NCBI RefSeq assembly: GCF_000759715.1
Contig: NZ_BBLU01000012.1
Span: 1-46,773, forward strand
Direction: 5' to 3'
Length of the DNA stretch: 46,773 nt
DNA from: Demequina mangrovi
GTDB lineage: Bacteria; Actinomycetota; Actinomycetes; Actinomycetales; Demequinaceae
Positions 25,772-35,594 of this stretch are shown here, piece by piece. The first letter of the stretch is position 1. Each line of letters starts with the position of its first letter. A program made the position numbers and the translations under genes. The notes below the pieces were generated by a model that saw nothing but the letters and a program-made list of their open reading frames with translations, ran no database searches and was not told the DNA's origin.

Positions 25772-26479
25772 ATGATCGAGTTCAAGGACGCGGCTGTCGT
25801 CGCGCCCGATTCCGGGGTGCCGATCCTCGAGCCGACCACGCTGACCCTCACCGAGGACCGTGTCAGCATCATCGGCGCCAACGGTTCGGGGAAGTCGACG
25901 CTCGCGCGTCTCATCAACGGCCTGGTGCTCCCGGTGTCCGGGTCCGTCGAGGTCGACGGGCTCGACACCCAGAAGCATGGGGCGCAGGTGCGTCGCAAGG
26001 TCGGCTACCTCTTCACCGACGCCTCGGCGCAGCTCATCATGCCGACCGCGATCGAGGACGTCGCGCTGTCGCTGCGTCGCGTCATCAAGAACCGTCGCGA
26101 GCGTGACGATGCGGCGCTGGCCGCGCTCAAGGAGATCGGCCTCGCCTCGAAGGCCGACGTCTCCGTCAACGCCCTCTCGGGCGGGCAGCGTCAGCTCCTC
26201 GCGCTCGCGGGAGTGCTTGCGTGCACGCCGTCGATCGTGGTCGCCGACGAGCCCACGACGCTGCTCGACCTGCGCTGGCGCGCCCACGTCGGTGCGCTCC
26301 TGCGCTCGCTGCCCCTCCAGGTCATCGAGGTGACCCACGACCTCGACTCGGCGGCCCGCGCCGAGCGCACGCTCGTGGTCGACCTGGGGCGCGTGGTCTT
26401 CGACGGCGACCCCCGGGAGGCGGTGCAGCTCTACCGCGACCTCATGTTCGGCCGCGCGTCGCAGGGCGCCACGGCGTGA
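25772..26479 (+). CDS. bioM: ECF transporter ATPase (BioM/EcfA)
   Basis: 235 aa ABC ATPase: Walker A GANGSGKST (35-43), Q-loop area YLFTDASAQLIMPT, signature LSGGQRQLLALAG, Walker B IVVADEPTTLLDL and the H-loop EVTHDLDS. The Q-helix area and partner genes identify the ECF type. It powers biotin uptake with the EcfT and BioY products. It follows bioY by nine bases and overlaps ecfT by four bases (GTGA). The single ATPase gene is expected for the dedicated BioMNY arrangement. Confidence 0.93.
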   Translation: MIEFKDAAVVAPDSGVPILEPTTLTLTEDRVSIIGANGSGKSTLARLINGLVLPVSGSVEVDGLDTQKHGAQVRRKVGYLFTDASAQLIMPTAIEDVALSLRRVIKNRRERDDAALAALKEIGLASKADVSVNALSGGQRQLLALAGVLACTPSIVVADEPTTLLDLRWRAHVGALLRSLPLQVIEVTHDLDSAARAERTLVVDLGRVVFDGDPREAVQLYRDLMFGRASQGATA

Positions 26480-27303
26480 TCACCCTCCTCGGTATCTACC
26501 GGCCGGGGCGCACCCCGATGCACCTCGCGCCGGCCTGGTTCAAGATGCTGCTGCTGGTCGGGATGTCGATCGCCTGCCTCGTGATCTCGGATCCCGTGAC
26601 GAGCGTCGGCATCACCGCCGCCTGCGTGCTGCTGCTCGCCTCGACCCAGCCGCCGCTCAAGGCGACGGTCAAGGGCATGGCGGTGATCGTGCTGATCGCG
26701 TGCCTCACCACGGTGTTCCAGCTGCTGCGCGGCGACTACGTGCGCGCGCTCGACCTCGCAGGCGACCTCATCTCGATCGCGGCGCTCGCGCTCGCCGTCT
26801 CCAGCTCGACCTCGATGAGCGACATGCTCGAGCTCATCACCACGCTCGCGCGTCCGCTGCGGTGGATCCTGCCGCCCGAGACCATCGGCGTCATGGTGTC
26901 GCTCACGCTGCGCTCCATCCCCGAGGCGGCGCGCATCATCACCGAGGCGCGCGTCGCCGCCCGTGCGCGCGGGCTCGACCGCGACATGCGCGCCGTCCTC
27001 ATCCCCTCGGCGTCCCGCACCGTCGGCTTCGCGCTCCAGCTGGGCCAGGCGCTCCACGCGCGCGGCATCGCCGAGCACGGCCGCTCGAAGTACCAGGTGC
27101 CCGAGCCCCGAGAGCAGGAGGAGGCCTCCGCTCCCCTGCTCGCCGCGCCGCCCGTGCGCGAGGTCCCCAGCGGCGAGACCCCGACGGTGACCCCTGCCGG
27201 CACACGGCGCTCGCGCCGGGAGCGCCGGGAGCAGCGCGAGCGGGAGGCGCAGCAGGCCCAGGAGGCCCCGCAGCCGCCCCTCGAGGACGACCCGACCGCC
27301 TAA
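26476..27303 (+). CDS. bioN: ECF transporter transmembrane coupling protein (BioN/EcfT)
   Basis: 275 aa with a GTG start overlapping the bioM stop (GTGA). Four to five helices in residues 20-120, then coupling-helix motifs: ARARGLD at about 157-163 and the second Ala-Arg-Gly type motif near LHARGIA. It links the ATPase to BioY. The last 70 residues form a long hydrophilic tail, rich in Pro, Arg, Glu and Gln (RRSRRERREQREREAQQAQE near 235-255), longer than in most family members. Its stop overlaps the stop of the convergent DUF1697 gene by three bases. Confidence 0.9.
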   Translation: MITLLGIYRPGRTPMHLAPAWFKMLLLVGMSIACLVISDPVTSVGITAACVLLLASTQPPLKATVKGMAVIVLIACLTTVFQLLRGDYVRALDLAGDLISIAALALAVSSSTSMSDMLELITTLARPLRWILPPETIGVMVSLTLRSIPEAARIITEARVAARARGLDRDMRAVLIPSASRTVGFALQLGQALHARGIAEHGRSKYQVPEPREQEEASAPLLAAPPVREVPSGETPTVTPAGTRRSRRERREQREREAQQAQEAPQPPLEDDPTA

Positions 27304-27845
27304 CCGTCGAGCATCGCGACCAGGGTCGTGGTCGTGGCCCAGTTCCGGATGGTCATGTCCTTGTAGAACGGCGTCGACATCACCTTGTTCATGCGGCTGC
27401 GCGTGCGCTGCGCGCTGAGCCGGCGGAAGTAGATCACGCCCTTCCCCGCCCAGCCGGCGTCCACGCCCTCACGCATGGCGAAGGCGCCGAACGCCTCCCC
27501 CACGTCCACCCCCGCGCGGAGGAAGGCCACGTCCGAGTGGTAGACGTCGGGCTCGGTGCCGAAGCCGGACGGCGCATCGTCGACCGCGGCCCGCAGGCGC
27601 TCCGCGGCCACGGCGACCACCACTGTCACCACGTCGAACTCCTCCGCCAGCACCTGCTCGACCAGCGCGCCCACCTGCGCCTCGTCGCTGTCCGGCGTCT
27701 CGACCAGCACGTTGCCGGACTGGATGTACGTGCGCGCGGTAACGCCGCGCTCCTCGAGCGCCGAGCGGAGGCGCGCCATGGGCACGGCGTTGCGTCCGCC
27801 GACGTTGATCCCGCGGATGAGGGCGACATGGGTCGCTGCGGGCAT
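27300..27845 (-). CDS. DUF1697 family protein
   Basis: 181 aa with the characteristic DUF1697 start HVALIRGINVGGRNAVPMA (6-24), then TYIQSGNVLVE (39-49) and the C-terminal MSTPFYKDMTIRNWATTTTL region. The family is common in actinobacteria and has no established function. The ATG follows GGGGAGGG by three bases, and one copy of the 9-base word GCATCGTCC (27842-27850) overlaps the start codon. It converges on bioN with overlapping stop codons and stands alone in its orientation. Confidence 0.9.
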   Translation of the reverse strand: MPAATHVALIRGINVGGRNAVPMARLRSALEERGVTARTYIQSGNVLVETPDSDEAQVGALVEQVLAEEFDVVTVVVAVAAERLRAAVDDAPSGFGTEPDVYHSDVAFLRAGVDVGEAFGAFAMREGVDAGWAGKGVIYFRRLSAQRTRSRMNKVMSTPFYKDMTIRNWATTTTLVAMLDG

Positions 27846-27913
27846 CGTCCCTCCCCTGCGCGCTCGTGCTGGACCCGCCCATCGTCACACCCGCGCGGCC
27901 TCCCCCACAACGC

Positions 27914-27950
27914 CGAGAGCCCCCGATCCCGGAGGGATCGAGGGCTCTCG
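27914..27950 (-). terminator. Terminator of the suf operon
   Basis: CGAGAGCCC (27914-27922) pairs with GGGCTCTCG (27942-27950). Inside it GATCCC pairs with GGGATC around a GGA loop, giving a stem of 15 pairs with a small internal loop. It sits 13 bases past the stop of the last suf gene. Confidence 0.75.
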
Positions 27951-27962
27951 CGACGAGGCTGC

Positions 27963-28292
27963 TCAGACGTTGAAGCCGAGCGCGCGCAACTGCTCGCGGC
28001 CGTCGTCCGTGATCTTGTCGGGGCCCCACGGCGGCATCCACACCCAGTTGATGCGGAAGCCGTCGACCAGACCCGAGAGGGCCTGACCCGCCTGGTCCTC
28101 GATGACGTCCGTGAGCGGGCACGCCGCCGACGTGAGCGTCATGTCGATCACCGCGTGGCGGTTCTCGTCGAGCATCACGCCGTAGACCAGTCCGAGGTCG
28201 ACGACGTTGATGCCGAGCTCGGGGTCGATGACGTCGCGGAGCGCCTCCTCGACGTCCGCGGCATTGGCCGGAGCCTTGGTCTCCTCGGTCAT
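27963..28292 (-). CDS. sufT: SufT-like iron-sulfur cluster assembly protein (MIP18/DUF59)
   Basis: 109 aa. The MIP18 fold is clear: EALRDVIDPELGINVVDLGLVYGV (about 16-39), TLTSAACPLTDVIEDQ with the conserved Cys at about 59, and VWMPPWGPDKITDDGREQLRALG (about 85-107). Family members help Fe-S assembly or transfer. It is the last gene of the suf operon. The ATG overlaps the sufU stop (ATGA) and has AAGGAGGAA just upstream inside sufU. A hairpin follows. Confidence 0.92.
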   Translation of the reverse strand: MTEETKAPANAADVEEALRDVIDPELGINVVDLGLVYGVMLDENRHAVIDMTLTSAACPLTDVIEDQAGQALSGLVDGFRINWVWMPPWGPDKITDDGREQLRALGFNV

Positions 28293-28771
28293 GCGGTTCC
28301 TCCTTCCGCGCCGGCGGACGATGCGCCGCGCGCCTGGATGAGCGCGTCCCGGAGGGCCACCCAGCCCAGGAGCGCGCACTTGATGCGTGCAGGATACTTG
28401 CCGACCCCGACGAAGGCCGTCGCGTCGCCCAGCATGTCCTCGCGCTCCTCGTCGAGGTGCTCGCCCTTGGACTGCATGAGCGCGCGGAACGCCTCGAACG
28501 TCTCGTCGGCCGTCTCGAGGGACTCGCCCTCGAGCAGCTCGGAGAGCACCGAGATCGACGCCTGAGAGATCGAGCAGCCCTGGCCCTCCCACGCGATGCG
28601 CGCGAGCGTGTCGCCGTCCACGCCGACGCGCAGCGTGACCTCGTCGCCGCAAGTGGTGTTGACCTGGTGCGACTCCCCGCGGTGCGGGAGGTCGATCTCG
28701 ACCAGGCCGCGACCATGGCCCTCGCGGGCGTGGTCCATGATGACCTGCTGGTACATGGCCTCGAGGCTCAT
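28289..28771 (-). CDS. sufU: SufU, zinc-dependent sulfurtransferase partner of SufS
   Basis: 160 aa. The zinc and sulfur-acceptor residues are in place: Cys41 and Asp43 in TTCGDEVTL, Cys66 in GQGCSISQAS, and Cys132 in ARIKCALLGW. SufU takes persulfide sulfur from SufS and delivers it for cluster building on SufBCD. Start ATG 28771 overlaps the sufS stop (ATGA), and its stop overlaps the sufT start (ATGA). The C-terminal 10 residues (RGASSAGAEG) are an unusual variable tail whose codons include one copy of the 9-base word. Confidence 0.95.
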   Translation of the reverse strand: MSLEAMYQQVIMDHAREGHGRGLVEIDLPHRGESHQVNTTCGDEVTLRVGVDGDTLARIAWEGQGCSISQASISVLSELLEGESLETADETFEAFRALMQSKGEHLDEEREDMLGDATAFVGVGKYPARIKCALLGWVALRDALIQARGASSAGAEGGTA

Positions 28772-30039
28772 ACGGTGACTCCGAAGAACTCGCGGACTCC
28801 GGCCAGCGCCTCGAGGAAGGCGCGGACATCGTCCTCGGTGGTGTACAGGTGGGCGGACGCGCGGGTCGAGCCCGTGACGCCGAGGCGGCGATGGAGCGGC
28901 TGGGCGCAGTGGTGGCCCACCCGCGCGGCGATGCCGCGGTCGTCGAGGATCTGGCCCACGTCGTGCGCGTGCACCCCGTCGACCACCACCGCCGCGAGGC
29001 CGAGCACGTCGAGCGCACCCGACCCGCCCACGGGGCCCAGCAGCCGCACGCCGGGGAGCGCGGCCACGCCCTCGCGCAGCAGCTGCGCGAGGTGCGCCTC
29101 GTGACGGGCGACCTCGTCCATCCCGACGTCCATGAGGTAGCGGGCCGCGGCGGCCATGCCGACCGCCTGAGCGACCGGCTGGGTGCCGGGCTCGAAGCGC
29201 TGCGGCGCCTCGAGCCACGTGGTGGTCTCCATGGTGACGACCCGGATCGCGCTGCCGCCGAACATCGAGGGCGGGAGCGCGTCGAGCAGGTCCTTGCGAC
29301 CCCACAGCGCGCCGATGCCGGTGGGACCGAGCATCTTGTGGCCCGAGAAGGCCATGAGGTCGACGCCCAGCTCGGCGACGTCCACGGGCAGGTGCGGCAC
29401 CGACTGGCAGCCGTCCAGAACCGTGATCGCCCCGACCTCGCGCGCGCGGCGCACGATCGCCTCGACGTCCGTGACCACGCCGGTGACGTTGCTCGCGTGC
29501 GTGAAGGCCACGACGCGCGTCTCCGGGGTGATGACCGAGTCGACCTCGTCGTACCGGAGCACGCCGTCATCGTCCACGGGGATCCAGGCGAGCTCGGCGC
29601 CCGTGCGGGCGGCGAGCTGCTGCCACGGGATGAGGTTCGCGTGATGCTCGAGCTCGGTCACCACGATGCGGTCGCCGGGGCCGACCCGGAAGCGCTCGGC
29701 CTCCGCGCCGCCGGCGCCCAGGGACGCCTGCAGCATGCCGTTCGCGACGAGGTTGATCGCCGCGGTGGCGCCGGAGGTCCACACCACCTCGTCGGCCGCC
29801 GCGCCGATGAGCGCCGCGACGTCCGCACGCGCGGACTCGAAGGCCTCGGTCGCCTCCTCCGCGAGGAGGTGGGCGCCGCGCGCGACGGCGCCGTTGCGCT
29901 CACGGTAGAAGGCGGCCTCGGCCTCGAGCACGGCGAGCGGCTTCTGCGCCGTCGCGCCCGAGTCGAGGTACACGAGCGACCTCCCGTTCCTCACCGTGCG
30001 GGCGAGGAGCGGGAAGTCGTCGCGCAGATCCGGGGACAT
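28768..30039 (-). CDS. sufS: Cysteine desulfurase SufS
   Basis: 423 aa, class V aminotransferase fold. PLP lysine Lys235 in FSGHKMLGP, PLP-contacting H in TELEHHANLIPW (128-139), and persulfide Cys378 in RVGHHCAQP, the short-loop form typical of SufS (type II), which needs SufU. It converts cysteine to alanine and an enzyme persulfide. ATG 30039 is one base after the sufC stop. It ends overlapping sufU. The ORF continues upstream, but the family N-terminus (DLRDDFPLLARTVRNGRSLVYLD) starts at this ATG. Confidence 0.95.
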   Translation of the reverse strand: MSPDLRDDFPLLARTVRNGRSLVYLDSGATAQKPLAVLEAEAAFYRERNGAVARGAHLLAEEATEAFESARADVAALIGAAADEVVWTSGATAAINLVANGMLQASLGAGGAEAERFRVGPGDRIVVTELEHHANLIPWQQLAARTGAELAWIPVDDDGVLRYDEVDSVITPETRVVAFTHASNVTGVVTDVEAIVRRAREVGAITVLDGCQSVPHLPVDVAELGVDLMAFSGHKMLGPTGIGALWGRKDLLDALPPSMFGGSAIRVVTMETTTWLEAPQRFEPGTQPVAQAVGMAAAARYLMDVGMDEVARHEAHLAQLLREGVAALPGVRLLGPVGGSGALDVLGLAAVVVDGVHAHDVGQILDDRGIAARVGHHCAQPLHRRLGVTGSTRASAHLYTTEDDVRAFLEALAGVREFFGVTV

Positions 30040-30040
30040 G

Positions 30041-30792
<752 letters not shown>

Positions 30793-30796
<4 letters not shown>

Positions 30797-31149
30797 GCGT
30801 TCTCCTTCTGAGAATTCTTGGGTGCGTCGACGTCGACGAGCACACGCTCGCCGTCGACGCGGACGGGGTAGGTCTTGACGGGGGTGATCGCGGGCAGTTC
30901 GTCCGGCTCGCCCGTACGGACGTCGAAGCGGGAGCCGTGGCCCCAGCACTCGACGAAGCACCCTTCGACGTCGCCGTCGGAGAGGGAGACCTCTCCATGG
31001 GTGCACATGTCGTCGATCGCGTAGAAGTCGCCGTCATCCGCGCGCACGATGGCCACGGGGACGTCGGCGCCGTTCTCGAGAGTGAGCTCGGCGAGCATGG
31101 CGGAGCCCGGCTTCAGGTCCGCCACCATGCACGCGAGCTGCTCACTCAT
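30793..31149 (-). CDS. Rieske-type [2Fe-2S] ferredoxin in the suf operon
   Basis: 118 aa. The cluster ligands are the pairs Cys49-x-His51 (CTHGEVSL) and Cys68-x2-His71 (CWGHGSRF). It is a single-domain non-heme oxygenase-ferredoxin-like protein without a transmembrane anchor. Such genes sit between sufD and sufC in many actinobacterial suf operons; a role as electron donor in assembly is inference. It overlaps sufD by 8 bases (ATGAGTGA) and sufC by 4. Confidence 0.92.
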
Positions 31150-32329
31150 TCTCGAGCTCCTCCTCGACGTGAGCGATCTCGAGGTCGATCTGGCGCATGA
31201 GGGACTCCTCGACCGCCGGCACGCCGATCTCGTGGATGAGGTCGGCGAAGAAGCCGCGGACCACGAGCTTGCGGGCCTGCTCCTCCGAGATGCCGCGCGA
31301 GCGCAGGTAGAACATCTGCTCCTCGTCGAAGCGGCCGGTCGCGGACGCGTGACCCGCGCCCTCGATCTCGCCGGTCTCGATCTCGAGGTTCGGGACCGAG
31401 TCCGCACGCGCGCCGTCCGTGAGGACGAGGTTGCGGTTGAGCTCGTAGGTGTCGGTGCCCTCGGCCGCGGCGCGGATGAGGACGTCGCCGATCCACACGG
31501 AGCGTGCGGTCTTGCCGGCGAGCGCACCCTTGTAGGTGACGCGCGAGGTGCACTTCGGGACGGCGTGGTCGACGAAGAGCTGGTGCTCCTGGTGCTGGCC
31601 CGAGTCCGCGAAGTAGAGGCCGAAGAGGTCGACGCTCGCGCCCTCGCCGGCGAAGGCCGCCGAGGTGTTGAGGCGTACGACCTTGCCGCCGAGCGTCACC
31701 ACGGTGCCGCGCAGACGCGAGTCGCGCCCGAGACGGGCGACCACCTCGCCGGCGTGGACCGCGTCCTCGTCCCACTGCTGCAGCAGCACGAGGTTGAGGC
31801 CCGAGTTGTCCTTGAGGTCGACGGAGACGAGCTCCGAGTAGCGCGCGGTGCCCGTGCGGGTGATCACCACGGTCGCCTCGGCGCTCTGGCCGATCTCGAC
31901 GAGGAGGTGGCCCCGGACGTCGCCGCCCGTGCCGTTGAGGTCGATGGTGATGGGCTCCTCGACCACGGTGTTCGCCGCGATCGTGAGCGCCATCGCGCCG
32001 CCGGAGCGCTTGGCCGCGATGGCCGACGCGCGGTCGCCGGGGGCGCGCACGGAACGGGCCTGCGCCTCGTCCACGGGCACCTCGACGAGGCTCACGCCCT
32101 CGGGGAGGTCGCTGGTGGTCCACTCGAGGTGGCCGTCGGCCGCCTCGTCCGCGAACAGCGGCTTGAGGTCGCGCACCGCGCTGAAGCGCCAGTTCTCCTC
32201 GCGACCGGTCGGCACGGGGAACACGTCCACGTCGAAGGACGTGGGACGGTCCGCGCGGGACTTGTCGGGGATGATGCCGTGCGAGTGCGCGGCGTCAGCG
32301 GTGGCCTGGGTGTGATCGGTGACGGTCAA
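31142..32329 (-). CDS. sufD: SufD scaffold protein, predicted TTG start
   Basis: 395 aa. The SufBD beta-helix core is recognisable: [36 protein letters not shown] (about 255-272), and the helical C-terminus with [20 protein letters not shown]. With SufB and SufC it forms the Fe-S assembly complex. The start appears to be TTG 32329, overlapping the sufB stop as TTGA, with GGAAGGA about eight bases upstream. No in-frame ATG or GTG is nearby; the next ATG would remove a third of the protein. Confidence 0.92.
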   Translation of the reverse strand: MTVTDHTQATADAAHSHGIIPDKSRADRPTSFDVDVFPVPTGREENWRFSAVRDLKPLFADEAADGHLEWTTSDLPEGVSLVEVPVDEAQARSVRAPGDRASAIAAKRSGGAMALTIAANTVVEEPITIDLNGTGGDVRGHLLVEIGQSAEATVVITRTGTARYSELVSVDLKDNSGLNLVLLQQWDEDAVHAGEVVARLGRDSRLRGTVVTLGGKVVRLNTSAAFAGEGASVDLFGLYFADSGQHQEHQLFVDHAVPKCTSRVTYKGALAGKTARSVWIGDVLIRAAAEGTDTYELNRNLVLTDGARADSVPNLEIETGEIEGAGHASATGRFDEEQMFYLRSRGISEEQARKLVVRGFFADLIHEIGVPAVEESLMRQIDLEIAHVEEELENE

Positions 32330-33753
32330 CCGACGGATCCTTCCATCTGGAGCTCGATGAGGCGGTTCAGCTCGAGGGCGTACTCCATGGGGAGCTCGCG
32401 CGCGATGGGCTCGACGAAGCCACGCACGATCATCGCCATGGCCTCCGACTCCTCGAGACCGCGGGACATGAGGTAGAACAGCTGGTCCTCGGACACCTTC
32501 GAGACGGATGCCTCGTGGCCCATGTGGACGTCGTCCTCGCGGACGTCGACGTACGGGTAGGTGTCGGACCGGGAGATCTGATCGACGAGCAGCGCATCGC
32601 ACAGCACGTTCGACTTCGAGTTCTTGGCGCCCTCGAGGACCTGCACGAGGCCGCGGTACGAGGTGCGGCCGCCGCCGCGGGCGACGGACTTCGAGATGAT
32701 CGACGACGAGGTGTTCGGGGCGGCGTGCACCATCTTGGCGCCCGCGTCCTGGTGCTGGCCCTCGCCCGCGAAGGCGATCGACAGCGTCTCGCCCTTGGCG
32801 TGCTCGCCGAGCATGAAAATCGCCGGGTACTTCATGGTGACCTTCGAGCCGATGTTGCCGTCGACCCACTCCATGGTGGCGCCCTCGGCGGCCGTGGCGC
32901 GCTTGGTCACGAGGTTGTACACGTTGTTCGACCAGTTCTGGATGGTCGTGTAGCGCACGCGGGCGTTCTTCTTCACGATGATCTCGACGACGGCCGAGTG
33001 CAGCGAGTCGCTCGAGTAGATCGGCGCGGTGCAGCCCTCGACGTAGTGCACGTACGAGCCCTCGTCCGCGATGATGAGCGTGCGCTCGAACTGGCCCATG
33101 TTCTCCGTGTTGATGCGGAAGTAGGCCTGGAGCGGGATCTCGACGTGGACGCCCGGCGGCACGTAGACGAACGAGCCGCCCGACCACACGGCCGTGTTGA
33201 GGCCCGCGAACTTGTTGTCGCCGACGGGGATGACGGTGCCGAAGTACTCCTCGAACAGCTCCGGGTGCTCCTTGAGAGCCGTGTCGGTGTCGAGGAAGAT
33301 GACGCCCTGCTCCTCGAGGTCCTCGCGGATCTGGTGGTACACCACCTCGGACTCGTACTGCGCGGCCACACCCGCGACGAGGCGCTGCTTCTCCGCCTCC
33401 GGGATGCCGAGCTTGTCGTACGTCGCCTTGATGTCCTCGGGCAGGTCCTCCCAGCTGGTGGCCTGCTTCTCGGTCGAGCGGACGAAGTACTTGATGTTGT
33501 CGAAGTCGATGCCGGTGAGGTCGGAGCCCCAGTTGGGCAGCGGCTTCTTCTCGAACATCTTCAGACCCTTGAGACGCAGGTCCAGCATCCACTGGGGCTC
33601 GTTCTTGAGCGCCGAGATCTCGCGGACGACGTCCTCGTTGAGGCCGCGCTTGGCAAGCGCGCCGGCCTCATCCGAGTCATGCCATCCGAACTGGTAGTTG
33701 CCGATCGAGGCGATGGCCTCGTCCTGCGTCATGGGCTCGGTCGGAGCACTCAT
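32326..33753 (-). CDS. sufB: SufB scaffold protein
   Basis: 475 aa, the expected SufB length. Family motifs include [10 protein letters not shown] near the N-terminus, [39 protein letters not shown] with the conserved Cys, and C-terminal [24 protein letters not shown]. SufB is the main cluster scaffold. Two ATGs six bases apart compete: 33753 has AGGAAGG at ideal distance, while 33759 overlaps the sufR stop as ATGA with the ribosome binding site too close. I use 33753. Coupled to sufR upstream and sufD downstream. Confidence 0.95.
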   Translation of the reverse strand: MSAPTEPMTQDEAIASIGNYQFGWHDSDEAGALAKRGLNEDVVREISALKNEPQWMLDLRLKGLKMFEKKPLPNWGSDLTGIDFDNIKYFVRSTEKQATSWEDLPEDIKATYDKLGIPEAEKQRLVAGVAAQYESEVVYHQIREDLEEQGVIFLDTDTALKEHPELFEEYFGTVIPVGDNKFAGLNTAVWSGGSFVYVPPGVHVEIPLQAYFRINTENMGQFERTLIIADEGSYVHYVEGCTAPIYSSDSLHSAVVEIIVKKNARVRYTTIQNWSNNVYNLVTKRATAAEGATMEWVDGNIGSKVTMKYPAIFMLGEHAKGETLSIAFAGEGQHQDAGAKMVHAAPNTSSSIISKSVARGGGRTSYRGLVQVLEGAKNSKSNVLCDALLVDQISRSDTYPYVDVREDDVHMGHEASVSKVSEDQLFYLMSRGLEESEAMAMIVRGFVEPIARELPMEYALELNRLIELQMEGSVG

Positions 33754-33755
33754 GC

Positions 33756-34406
33756 TCATCCTTCCTTACGGGTGGGGGTGGCGAGCGGGATCGTGGTGGT
33801 GCAGACATGCGCGCCGCCCGCGAGGGTCGACAGCCGCTGCACGTGCACGTCGAGGACCCTGGAGAAGGCGCGGGCCTCGGCCTCGCACCATTCCGGGGTC
33901 TTCTCCGCGATGGACTGGACGGGGCAATGCCCCTGGCAGAGCTGGACGGTGATGCCGCCCGGCCCGGGACGGACCGATGCCGCGAAGCCGCGCTCGCCGA
34001 GCGCGGCGGCCAGCTCCTCGACCTTGGTGGCCATCGGCGCATCGGGGTCGACGGCGCCGGAGACGGCGTCCTCGAGCTCCTTGGCCTTGGCCTCGACGAA
34101 CGCCTCGAGACCGCCCGCATCGCGGAGGAACTCGACGGCGTCGACTGCGACGTCCTTGTACGCCGTGGCGAGGGCGCGCTGGCCCTCCCCGGTGGCGACG
34201 AACGAGCGGGCGGGACGGCCGCGGCCGCGGGCCTGCTGCCCCGGCGGCTCGTGGTCGACGATGTGCCCCTCGTCCTCGAGCGCGGTGAGGTGACGGCGCA
34301 CGCCGGCCGGCGTGACGCCGAGCTCGGTCGCGAGGGCCGCCGCCGTGATCGGGCCGGCCGTCGCGATGAGGCTCAGCACGCGGTCGCGCGTGGTGTCGGC
34401 ATGCAT
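33756..34406 (-). CDS. sufR: SufR-type Fe-S sensing transcriptional regulator
   Basis: 216 aa. An N-terminal winged helix-turn-helix ([26 protein letters not shown] at about 22-47) with a GRGRPARSF wing. The C-terminal half holds Cys157-x3-Cys161-x12-Cys174, the spacing of cluster ligands in SufR proteins, plus Cys202. It is expected to repress the suf operon when carrying a [4Fe-4S] cluster and to derepress under iron or oxidative stress. It is the first gene of the operon, so it is autoregulatory. AAGGAGAGG precedes ATG 34406. Confidence 0.94.
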   Translation of the reverse strand: MHADTTRDRVLSLIATAGPITAAALATELGVTPAGVRRHLTALEDEGHIVDHEPPGQQARGRGRPARSFVATGEGQRALATAYKDVAVDAVEFLRDAGGLEAFVEAKAKELEDAVSGAVDPDAPMATKVEELAAALGERGFAASVRPGPGGITVQLCQGHCPVQSIAEKTPEWCEAEARAFSRVLDVHVQRLSTLAGGAHVCTTTIPLATPTRKEG

Positions 34407-34644
34407 CCGGTGGCCTCTCCTTCGTCCCGGGAGCGGGCGCGCTGACGCCCTCGCTCCAATTAAGCAACATTTTGATTCATTAAAAAAAACGCCGCAAGCA
34501 AGGCCACCCTTACCCGCGCCGGCTCCCTCGGGTCGCCCCAGGTGCAACGCTTCCGGCCTCCCGGATGTGCCCGGGATCCGGCCGTCCATCCTACGGGGAC
34601 GCGGCGCGCATCGTCCCCTCCGGCGCCGCACCTAGACTTGCCCG
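34407..34644. promoter_or_regulatory. suf / ctaA divergent intergenic region with AT-rich promoter island
   Basis: In an otherwise GC-rich gap, 34456-34489 is strikingly AT-rich and ends in eight A residues (34482-34489). On the minus strand TTGCGG (34492-34497) and CAAAAT (34469-34474) are separated by 17 bases and are a plausible suf promoter; SufR would be expected to bind nearby. On the plus strand TAGACT (34633-34638) lies six bases before the ctaA GTG and has no Shine-Dalgarno after it. One copy of the 9-base word GCATCGTCC is at 34608-34616. Confidence 0.6.
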
Positions 34645-35592
34645 GTGAGCACGACCGAGCAGCCCCCCGTCGCCCCCTCCCCCGCCCGCGGAGTCCGCGG
34701 CCTGCCCGGACGCGTCGGCGACGCGATCGGCCGCCGCACCCGCGGCCTCACGCTGCTCAACATCGGCACCCAGGCGGGCATCATCGTCACCGGCGGGGCC
34801 GTGCGGCTCACGGGCTCGGGCCTGGGCTGCTCCACGTGGCCGCAGTGCGAGCCCGGCTCCTTCACCCCGGAGTTCCACGAGGGCCTGTGGTTCCACCCGG
34901 CCGTCGAGTTCGGCAACCGCACGCTCACGTTCGTGCTCCTCGTCGTCGCCGCGCTCCTCGCGATCGGCGTGTGGCGCACGCGCCGCGACCTCCGGTGGTG
35001 GGGCCTCGTGCCGCTCGCCGGCGTGCTCGGGCAGGCGGTGCTCGGCGGCATCACCGTGCTCGTCGAGCTGCACCCGCTCGTGGTCGCGCCTCACATGCTG
35101 CTGAGCCTCGCGCTCGTCTGGTACTCCGTCCGCTTCGCGCTGCGCTACCGCGACGCCCGTGGGCGCCTCGGCGGTCCTCTCGTCATCGAGCGTTGGGCCT
35201 CGGCCGCGCTCCTGGTGGTGCTGCTCGTGCTCGGCGCGCTCACCACCGGCGCCGGCCCGCACTCGGGCGACGCCGAGGCGACCGAGCGCCTCGCGCTCGA
35301 TCCCGCGCTCATCGCGCGTGCGCACGCGATGGCGGTGTGGGCCTTCATCGCGCTGCTGGTGTGGATCGGCTGGCGGATCCGTCGTGACCGCAGCGCGGAC
35401 GACCGCGACGAGGCCCGCCTGTCGTTCTGGGTCCTCGCGGGCGTGACGCTCGCCCAGGGAGCGATCGGCTACGTCCAGTACTTCACCGGGCTGCCCGCGC
35501 TCATCGTCGGCGCGCACCTGCTCGGCGCCGCGGTGCTCACCGCCGCTCACTCGGCGTTCTTCCGCCTCACGGCCCGCGACACGGCGGCCTGA
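34645..35592 (+). CDS. ctaA: Heme A synthase CtaA/COX15
   Basis: 315 aa, eight predicted membrane helices, no signal peptide. Characteristic motifs: GGAVRLTGSGLGCSTWPQCEPGS region (about 50-72) with the conserved pair of loop cysteines, EFGNRTLTF with heme-ligand context, LVVAPHMLLSLAL with a conserved His, and RAHAMAVWAF and VGAHLLGAA later. It oxidises the heme O methyl group to the formyl group of heme A for aa3 oxidase. The GTG start is where a leaderless transcript from TAGACT would begin. ilvA follows two bases after the stop. Confidence 0.95.
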   Translation: MSTTEQPPVAPSPARGVRGLPGRVGDAIGRRTRGLTLLNIGTQAGIIVTGGAVRLTGSGLGCSTWPQCEPGSFTPEFHEGLWFHPAVEFGNRTLTFVLLVVAALLAIGVWRTRRDLRWWGLVPLAGVLGQAVLGGITVLVELHPLVVAPHMLLSLALVWYSVRFALRYRDARGRLGGPLVIERWASAALLVVLLVLGALTTGAGPHSGDAEATERLALDPALIARAHAMAVWAFIALLVWIGWRIRRDRSADDRDEARLSFWVLAGVTLAQGAIGYVQYFTGLPALIVGAHLLGAAVLTAAHSAFFRLTARDTAA

Positions 35593-35594
35593 CC

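Noticed and set aside
34482..34489. Eight-A run as a rho-independent terminator
   Set aside because: No GC-rich stem precedes it on either strand, and it lies upstream of both flanking genes, so it is more likely part of a promoter.
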